Shown here one piece after another: positions 1-5,043 of a stretch of DNA of 7,592 nt. The DNA comes from JAOAIV01 sp038849555 (lineage in GTDB: Archaea; Thermoproteota; Bathyarchaeia; Bathyarchaeales; Bathycorpusculaceae), in the NCBI GenBank assembly GCA_038849555.1, contig JAWCMT010000053.1, positions 1 to 7,592 on the forward strand, written 5' to 3'. The translations under genes and the position numbers were made by a program. The notes below the pieces were generated by a model, which ran no database searches, was not told where the DNA came from, and worked only from the letters and a program-made list of their open reading frames with translations. Position 1 is the first letter of the stretch. Every line of letters starts with the position of its first letter.

Positions 1-669
1 AGTGTTAATGAGGTAGGCGGTTGGCTTCATTAACCGAAGCTCTTTTTCGCCCACTATAACCTCGGTGCCGCCTGTGTGGATGCTCACGTAGTCGGCTTTG
101 GATAGCACTTCTTCTTTAGACATGAATTTTATAATTGTGTTATAGCATGGTCTCACGTCGTAGCCGATGATTTCCATGTCGAAGCCGCGGCGAGCTATTT
201 CAGCGACACGTTGCCCGATTTTCCCGCAGCCGAGGATGCCTAATGTTTTGTGGGAAAGCTCGTTGCCTCTGAATCGGGCTTTTTCCCATATGCCATTTTT
301 TAGTGAGTGATGTGCTTGCGAAACATGTCTTGAGATGTCAAGCATCAGGAGTATAGTTAATTCTGCCACGGCATTTGTGTTTCCGTAAGGCGCTGACTTC
401 ACAACGATGCCGTGTTCCGACGCCGCAGCTACGTCAATATTGTCGTAGCCAACGCCTGCTCTCCCAATAATCTTAAGTTTCCCTTTGGCGCCAGCTTCGA
501 TAACCTCTCGTGTAACCTGCGTCGCACTTCTCACAATTAAGGCGTCAAATTCGCTGATGCAAGCGATTAGCGCTTTCAAATCTCGTTTTTTAGTGTCCGC
601 GCTTATTCCAAGCGATTCAAATAGTTGTATGCCCTCTTGCTCTAAACCATCATTCAGTAATACCTTCAT
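1..669 (-). CDS. serA: D-3-phosphoglycerate dehydrogenase, C-terminal part cut by the window edge
   Basis: NAD-dependent D-2-hydroxyacid dehydrogenase, most likely oxidising 3-phosphoglycerate to 3-phosphohydroxypyruvate, the first step of serine synthesis, in the cytosol. The 223 visible residues begin MKVLLNDGLEQEG. They include the substrate-loop motif GRAGVGYDNID (69-79), the family motif GNTNAVAELT (96-105), the Rossmann motif GCGKIG (147-152) and an acidic residue after the second strand (GYD, D171) that favours NAD over NADP. The sequence stops at LINT, just before the usual ARG/SRG motif, so the catalytic Arg, Glu and His and any ACT regulatory domain lie outside the window. The ATG is set by an AGGAG 11 bp upstream. 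It lies 46 bp after glyA on the same strand, which supports serine metabolism over glyoxylate or other 2-hydroxyacid reductases. Slightly odd is HTGGT (198-202), where the family usually has H-L-P-L-T. Confidence 0.9.
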   Translation of the reverse strand, partial: MKVLLNDGLEQEGIQLFESLGISADTKKRDLKALIACISEFDALIVRSATQVTREVIEAGAKGKLKIIGRAGVGYDNIDVAAASEHGIVVKSAPYGNTNAVAELTILLMLDISRHVSQAHHSLKNGIWEKARFRGNELSHKTLGILGCGKIGQRVAEIARRGFDMEIIGYDVRPCYNTIIKFMSKEEVLSKADYVSIHTGGTEVIVGEKELRLMKPTAYLINT

Positions 670-680
670 CTCGGAAATAT

Positions 681-685
681 CTCCT
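681..685 (-). promoter_or_regulatory. Ribosome binding site of serA
   Basis: The minus strand reads AGGAG followed by an 11-base spacer (ATATTTCCGAG) and the serA ATG. It lies in the 46 bp between the glyA stop and the serA start. It fixes the serA start and suggests that serA is translated independently from a shared glyA-serA message. Confidence 0.6.
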
Positions 686-715
686 ATATTTTCTACATGC
701 GATTACGCTTTAATT

Positions 716-2053
716 TCAGGCCTTTTTAAGGTAATTTATTGCCTCCTCTACACTTTGGAAGCCATATTTCACTTGGCTAAATTCTTTCTTCAGAGCCATA
801 ACGTCTTCTTTAACTTCAGCGGGTTTACGCTTGCCCTTGATTACACTAAGCATCAAATCGCATAAGTGTTTTATGTCGCCTTCTCGGAATCCGCGGCGTG
901 TCACGTCTTGGAAGCCGATTCTCAAGCCCGAGGGGTTATCACGGTCATTCTGATTGTTATATGGTAAGAGATTCTTATTCACGATTATGTTAGCGTCCTC
1001 AAGGTCTTGTGCCACCTTCTTGCCACCGCCGAAGCCGCAGACATCAACTGCTATCTGATGCGACCGAGTAAAACCTTTTTTCTCGCATAAAACTTTGAGC
1101 CCATTCTCGTATAGATATTGGGCGGCTGTTTGCGCGTTCTTTACCGTCTGTCTTGCAAGTTCCGCGCCGAAAAGCTTCATCTCCAACGCAGCCACACCGA
1201 GCGCGGGCAATCGGCCCAAGTGAGTGTTTGAAGCGCTTAGTGGGAAGATGGCGAACTGAATCGCCTTTATTGCCTTCTCCATGCGCGTGTCTTTTGCGTT
1301 TCCAAGTATGACGCCGCCTTGCGGTCCTGGGAAGGTTTTATGTGTTGACGAGGTTATGATGTCGACGCCTTCGCTGAAGGGGTCTTGGAAGACTCCGCCG
1401 GCGATAAGTCCGAGGACATGGGATGCGTCGTAGGCTACATAGGCTCCGACTTCATCAGCCACGGCTTTTAGCTCTTTAACTGGGTGTGGGAAGAGGAAGA
1501 GGCTTCCGCCGAACGTTACTATGCCGGGTTTGGCAGCTCTTATCACGTCGGCGGATTTTTCGGCGTCTATGTTGAATTCTTCTATGCTGTAAACATGATT
1601 TATGTTCTCAAGCCCGAGGACGGAGCCGGCTAGACCTGCATAATCATGTGATATGTGGGCTCCGCAACTTAGCGGTGTCACAACCATTTTTCGGTTTTTC
1701 GCCGCGGTGGATAAGCCTTTGAAGGTAGCTAAATTCGCGTGCGTGCCTGAAACCAGGCGCACGTCAGCCCATGTGCATTTAAAGAGTTTTTTCATGAGGT
1801 CGGTGGCGTAGTTCTCGATAAGTGTCATGTATTTTTGGCCTTGGTAATAGCGCTTTTTCACGTGGCCCTCCAAGTCGTTTTCGCCTTCCGCATAGCGCCC
1901 TTCCAAATCTGAGGCTAAGCTGAGCGCTTGCTTGACTGCTGGCGATTTGAGGCCTTCGCTGGCGATTAGGTTTATACACTCTACATCCCGGTATTGTTCA
2001 TGGTTGCGGCTTGCTTCTATTAACTTGATGAATAGGTCTGCGAAGTCGTCCAT
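716..2053 (-). CDS. glyA: Serine hydroxymethyltransferase (glycine hydroxymethyltransferase)
   Basis: PLP enzyme that converts serine and a tetrahydropterin C1 carrier to glycine and the methylene-carrier; cytosolic. From the ATG at 2053 it is 445 residues, the usual family length. Visible landmarks are LIASEG (30-35), YAEG (54-57) and RYYQG (68-72), DASHVLGLIAGG (209-220, with the cofactor-binding Asp and His), the PLP-lysine motif STHKTFPGPQGG (236-247, K239) and the carboxylate-binding Arg in GLRIGFQDVTRRGF (R378). The overall shape is that of the archaeal type. A TTG at 2080 would add nine residues (MRQKREQKR), but the ATG fits family starts better and has a GAGGG 11 bp upstream. About six extra residues lie between YAEG and RYYQG compared with the usual short YPGK-like loop. 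It is followed by serA, probably in one operon: SerA starts serine synthesis and GlyA consumes serine. Confidence 0.95.
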   Translation of the reverse strand: MDDFADLFIKLIEASRNHEQYRDVECINLIASEGLKSPAVKQALSLASDLEGRYAEGENDLEGHVKKRYYQGQKYMTLIENYATDLMKKLFKCTWADVRLVSGTHANLATFKGLSTAAKNRKMVVTPLSCGAHISHDYAGLAGSVLGLENINHVYSIEEFNIDAEKSADVIRAAKPGIVTFGGSLFLFPHPVKELKAVADEVGAYVAYDASHVLGLIAGGVFQDPFSEGVDIITSSTHKTFPGPQGGVILGNAKDTRMEKAIKAIQFAIFPLSASNTHLGRLPALGVAALEMKLFGAELARQTVKNAQTAAQYLYENGLKVLCEKKGFTRSHQIAVDVCGFGGGKKVAQDLEDANIIVNKNLLPYNNQNDRDNPSGLRIGFQDVTRRGFREGDIKHLCDLMLSVIKGKRKPAEVKEDVMALKKEFSQVKYGFQSVEEAINYLKKA

Positions 2054-2093
2054 CCTTTTTTGTTCCCTCTTTTGACGCAACCGAAATAGACTT

Positions 2094-2108
2094 GGAAATA
2101 TTTAGCCC
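2094..2108 (-). promoter_or_regulatory. Candidate archaeal TATA box for glyA-serA
   Basis: Read on the minus strand, this stretch is GGGCTAAATATTTCC, with an A/T core TAAATATT. A start about 25 bases downstream would fall near 2070-2075, leaving a leader of about 20 bases before the glyA ATG at 2053 and including the GAGGG at 2065-2069. This is assigned only by position and base composition; no upstream purine-rich BRE of canonical form is evident. Confidence 0.4.
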
Positions 2109-2119
2109 TTACTAGGGCT
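2104..2119. repeat. Inverted repeat upstream of glyA
   Basis: AGCCCT and AGGGCT are perfect 6-bp arms separated by the 4 bases TACT. The repeat sits directly upstream of, and touching, the glyA TATA candidate, where TFB contacts DNA. A regulator binding here could block glyA-serA. It does not match the DtxR-like palindromes further right. It could also be chance. Confidence 0.4.
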
Positions 2120-2186
2120 TTTAGAATTTAGATTGCTTATGTATTGGATTTGGGTTTTGTTGGTTGTGTAATTGATTTGTAGACAT

Positions 2187-2204
2187 TTTTAGGCGCACCT
2201 AAAA
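2187..2204. promoter_or_regulatory. DtxR-family operator, distal site
   Basis: TTTTAGGCGCACCTAAAA is an 18-bp palindrome with one mismatched pair (C2194/A2197). Its core TTAGG-N4-CCTAA is the same as in the perfect palindrome 46 bp downstream, centre to centre, and resembles known DtxR/IdeR/SirR boxes (TTAGG...CCTAA). It lies just upstream of the TATA-like element at 2206-2211, over the expected BRE. The obvious candidate ligand is the repressor encoded immediately downstream, which would give autoregulation by iron. Confidence 0.75.
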
Positions 2205-2212
2205 GTTTATTA
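2201..2212 (+). promoter_or_regulatory. Candidate TATA/BRE region of the dtxR-feoB operon
   Basis: AAAAGTTTATTA gives an A-rich BRE-like run followed by a TTTATTA box. Transcription would be expected about 25 bases downstream, near 2232-2236, exactly where the second palindrome begins. The leader to the ATG at 2262 would be about 28 bases and would include the GGTGAG ribosome site. The two operators thus flank the box on both sides. Assigned by position; not canonical. Confidence 0.45.
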
Positions 2213-2233
2213 GGAGCGCTGAAAACCCCATAA

Positions 2234-2249
2234 TTTAGGCATGCCTAAA
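2234..2249. promoter_or_regulatory. DtxR-family operator, proximal site
   Basis: TTTAGGCATGCCTAAA is a perfect 16-bp palindrome. It shares the TTTAGGC...CCTAAA core with the site at 2187-2204 and closely resembles DtxR/SirR/MntR-type boxes. It covers the predicted transcription start, so a bound repressor would block RNA polymerase loading. The ATG at 2241 lies in its centre, which argues that this ATG is part of the operator and not the translation start. Confidence 0.8.
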
Positions 2250-2252
2250 ATT

Positions 2253-2258
2253 GGTGAG
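2253..2258 (+). promoter_or_regulatory. Ribosome binding site that decides the repressor start
   Basis: GGTGAG matches the archaeal anti-Shine-Dalgarno and sits 3 bases before the ATG at 2262. An upstream in-frame ATG at 2241 has no such site. The same motif type (AGGTGA) precedes feoB. Confidence 0.6.
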
Positions 2259-2261
2259 CAT

Positions 2262-2984
2262 ATGGCACATAAAAGCAGCGAAGACTACCTAAAAACAATA
2301 TACGATCTATCCCAAAACGGAAAAGCAGTGGGCACTACAGAAATTTCACAAGCGCTACGAATAGCGCCAGCCAGCGTAACCGAGATGCTAAAAAAACTCG
2401 CCAACAAAGGTTACATTACATATTCTCCATACCACGGCACAATCTTAACAAACAAAGGGCGACAAATCGCTGAAAAAATAGCACGCAAACACCGCTTACT
2501 AGAACGCTTCTTACACGATGTTTTGCGGATTGATAAAGAAAAAGTCCACAGTCAAGCCTGCGAAATGGAGCACTCGCTTTCAGACGAGGCAGAAGAGTCA
2601 CTATGCCGATTTCTAAGGCATCCTGACCGCTGCCCAGACGACGGAAAAATGATCCCGCCATGCAATCTACAAATAGAAAGCTGCGCCAAATGCATACAGC
2701 TACATGAAAAAGGCTTAGAAGAAGCAGGAAAACACGAACAAAGCTTGGTTGCCATAAGCAGCCTCAAAGAAGGCCAATGCGGCAAAATAGCTTTAATCAG
2801 AGGCGGCCGCAACATGGTTCAGCGGCTCTTAGACATGGGGCTTACGCCGGGAACAACCATATGCGTTGTCAGAATCGCACCGCTCGGAGGCCCCGTAGAA
2901 CTGGCGGTGCGAGATTCAAAACTTGCTATTGGGAAAGGTGTTGCCTCGAAGATTTTTGTAGAACCCGAAAAAGCAGAAAAGTAG
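2262..2984 (+). CDS. Iron-dependent DtxR-family repressor with fused C-terminal FeoA domain
   Basis: Metal-responsive transcriptional repressor, 240 residues from the ATG at 2262 (numbering below from there). Residues 24-52 form the winged helix (TTEISQALRIAPASVTEMLKKL), and the dimer/metal domain runs to about 140. Ligand positions match DtxR/IdeR: H77, E81 and H96 (site 1) and C100, E103 and H104 (site 2), while D8 stands where IdeR has Met10 and MntR has Asp8. Four further cysteines lie at 124, 134, 141 and 144, the last two as CAKC. Residues about 163-233 are a FeoA/SH3-like domain (GGRNMVQRLLDMGLTPGT, VRIAPLGGPVELAV). The stop is 12 bp before the feoB ATG, so this gene and feoB form one operon and no separate feoA is present. 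The palindromes around the promoter suggest autoregulation. Ferrous iron is the likely effector from C100 and the feoB context; manganese remains possible. Confidence 0.92.
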   Translation: MAHKSSEDYLKTIYDLSQNGKAVGTTEISQALRIAPASVTEMLKKLANKGYITYSPYHGTILTNKGRQIAEKIARKHRLLERFLHDVLRIDKEKVHSQACEMEHSLSDEAEESLCRFLRHPDRCPDDGKMIPPCNLQIESCAKCIQLHEKGLEEAGKHEQSLVAISSLKEGQCGKIALIRGGRNMVQRLLDMGLTPGTTICVVRIAPLGGPVELAVRDSKLAIGKGVASKIFVEPEKAEK

Positions 2985-2985
2985 C

Positions 2986-2991
2986 AGGTGA
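2986..2991 (+). promoter_or_regulatory. Ribosome binding site of feoB
   Basis: AGGTGA lies 5 bases before the ATG at 2997, starting one base after the repressor stop. The GTG at 2988 is inside this site and is therefore unlikely to be the start even though it is in frame. Confidence 0.6.
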
Positions 2992-2996
2992 ACTCT

Positions 2997-4972
2997 ATGT
3001 CAAGCGGCTCTTACCCAGCAAATAAAGAGAGTACTAGCCAAAAATGTGGCCGACGAATTAAGATGGCCCTAGCTGGAAACGCCAATGTTGGAAAATCTGT
3101 GATTTTTAACCACTTAACAGGCTTACATCAGCATATAGGCAACTGGCCGGGAAAAACANNNNNNNNNNAACACTTCAGTTTAAGGGCTACACGATAGATA
3201 TTGTGGATTTGCCGGGAATATACTCGCTGTCCACATATTCGCTGGAAGAGATTGTCTCAAGAAAATACATAGCGGTTGAGCGGCCAGACATTGTGATAAA
3301 CGTTGTGGATGCTTCGGTGCTTGAGAGAAACCTCTTCTTCACTCTGCAGCTTATGGAACTGGAAACCCCATTGATAATTGCGCTGAACCAGATGGACATC
3401 GCGAAAAGTAAAGGCATCCATGTGGACATAGAAAAGATGGAGCAGATTTTAGGAGTACCCGTCGTGCCAACAATCGCGGTTAAAGGCGTAGGTATCGACA
3501 AACTCCTAGAGAAAGCCATCGAAATAATCGAAAAGTCGCCAGATAAAAAACCAGCCGAGATAAGGTATGGCGGAGAGATTGAAGAAAAAATAAGTCTACT
3601 TATGGATGCGATGAAAGATGTGGAGTTTGTTTATCCACGGCGGTACACGGCTATCAAGCTGCTAGAAGGAGATGAAGAGCTAGAAAGGGAGATTAAACGA
3701 ATCGCGCCGCAAGTGGTCGCCACAGCCAAAAAGCTTGCATTAGAAATTGAGAAGCTCCATGGTCACGGATGCTCAACCGTGATAACCTCGGAGAGATACG
3801 AGGCGGCTGGCTGCATAGCACGAGCGGTTCAGACTCTGATGCCGCCCATAAAGCCAACCATGGGAGAGCGCCTGCACAATTTTACAACGCACAAAATCAC
3901 GGGTTACTTGACGATGATTTCTTCGCTGATTCTAATCTTCTATGCCATATTCACCTTCGGAGACGCCGCTTCAGGGTTACTTAGCGATTTGCTTTATGGC
4001 ATAGAGCCACTGTTCCGAAGCACTTTCGGAACGGGAATCGCTGGCGACTTAATTTGGGGCGGCGTCATGGAAGGACTCATCGCGGGCATCACCATAGTCC
4101 TACCCTACATAATCCCCTTTTACATAATACTCTACTTTCTCGAGAACTCAGGGTACCTAAGCCGCATCGCATTCCTAATGGACAATATCATGCATAAAAT
4201 GGGCTTACATGGGAAAGCCTTCATCCCCATCATGCTCGGCTTCGGCTGCAACGTTCCTGCTTGCTTGGGATGCAGAATAATGGAAACACCCAGAGAGAAG
4301 CTGCTTGCCGCTTTCGTCACGACACTTGTGCCCTGCGCTGCAACCACAGTCATCATACTCGGGCTTGTAGGCAACTTTTTAGGCATTCACTGGGCGCTGG
4401 CGCTTTACCTCTTTAACTGCCTAATAATCTTCCTGCTGGGACGATTGGCTTTCAAAGTCGTCCCCGGCGAACCAACGGCGCTAATCATGGAGATGCATAA
4501 CTACCGCTGGCCACACATGAAAACTATCCTAAAACAGACTTGGTTCAGAGTAGCTGAATTCATAAAAATAGCCTTTCCACTAATAATCGCAGGAAGCCTT
4601 GCGCTGAAGCTTGCGGAAGTTGCAGGAGTGCTGCAGCCCATAGCAACAGTGCTCAGCCCCGTAACGGCAGCGTGGCTAGGCTTGCCAGCCATCACGGGGA
4701 TAACGCTAATATTTGGCGTACTGCGGAAGGAGCTGTCGTTAGTTATGCTGGCGGCTCTTCTGGGCACAACCAACTTCGCCACGGTGCTGACGCCAGTGCA
4801 GATGGTTGTTTTCACCTTGGTGGCAATGTTCTACATACCCTGCGTAGCAACCATAGCGGCGCTGGTTAAGGAGTTCGGCTGGAAAAAAGCGCTGTTTATA
4901 ACATTGTTTGAAATAGGGTTCGCAATACTCTTAGGCGGAGCTGCATTCCGCCTATTAACACTATTAATATAA
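2997..4972 (+). CDS. feoB: Ferrous iron transporter FeoB, complete gene interrupted by an assembly gap
   Basis: GTP-gated Fe2+ uptake protein of the cytoplasmic membrane. The N-terminal G domain shows G1 GNANVGKS (3075-3098, Ala where Pro is usual), G2 Thr in GNWPGKT just before the N run, G3 DLPG (3206-3217), G4 NQMD (3386-3397) and a G5-like PTIAVKG. A helical GDI-like linker follows, then from KPTMGERLHNF the membrane part with two Gate repeats. The first carries GFGCNVPACLGCR (4238-4276, conserved transport Cys); the second ends in YIPCVATIAALVKEFG (4832-4879). The frame upstream of the Ns differs from that downstream. Family alignment predicts six residues (VERKEG-like) where only 11 bases are drawn, so about 17 bases, not 10, are missing. 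With that correction the protein is 660 residues in one frame. Start ATG 2997 is set by AGGTGA. It is co-transcribed with the FeoA-bearing repressor and has no Cys-rich tail. Confidence 0.95.
3159..3168. other. Assembly gap (10 N) inside feoB
   Basis: Ten Ns interrupt the FeoB G domain between the G2 threonine codon (3156-3158) and the coding stretch TLQFKGYTIDIVDLPG. Alignment with FeoB predicts 18 bases between codons 3156-3158 and 3170-3172, of which only the A at 3169 is present. About 17 bases are therefore missing. Since 17 and 10 differ by 7, the mis-sized gap alone explains the apparent frame change. Confidence 0.85.
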
Positions 4973-4975
4973 CCC

Positions 4976-5014
4976 AAAAAAATTTGGATTTAAAACGGTA
5001 CGCAAAAAATGCGT
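4976..5014. terminator. Convergent termination region between feoB and hppA
   Basis: The 71 bp between the two stops hold, on the minus strand after hppA, a T6 tract (5009-5004) and a T7 tract (4982-4976), the kind of oligo-T run that ends archaeal transcripts. A small hairpin ACGCA-AAAAA-TGCGT lies at 5000-5014. On the plus strand after feoB only a TTTT (5023-5026) follows the hairpin, so the signal there is weak. Assigned by position and composition. Confidence 0.45.
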
Positions 5015-5043
5015 GGCTACGGTTTTAGAAATTAACTCATGCT

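Noticed and set aside
485..865. Plus-strand open frame of 126 codons
   Set aside because: It lies antisense across serA and glyA, both of which have clear family motifs in the other strand, and has no recognisable motif of its own.
2054..2080. TTG at 2080 as the start of glyA
   Set aside because: It would add MRQKREQKR, which is not typical of the family; the ATG at 2053 gives the normal N terminus.
2988..2996. GTG at 2988 as the start of feoB
   Set aside because: The GTG is part of the AGGTGA ribosome site placed 5 bases before the ATG at 2997.
3187..3519. Minus-strand open frame of 110 codons across the FeoB G domain
   Set aside because: The plus strand here encodes the conserved DLPG and NQMD motifs; the antisense frame is low-complexity Ser/Thr-rich and unlike any family.
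2997..4972. feoB as a pseudogene
   Set aside because: The only disruption coincides with the N run, and the missing length predicted from the family restores the frame.
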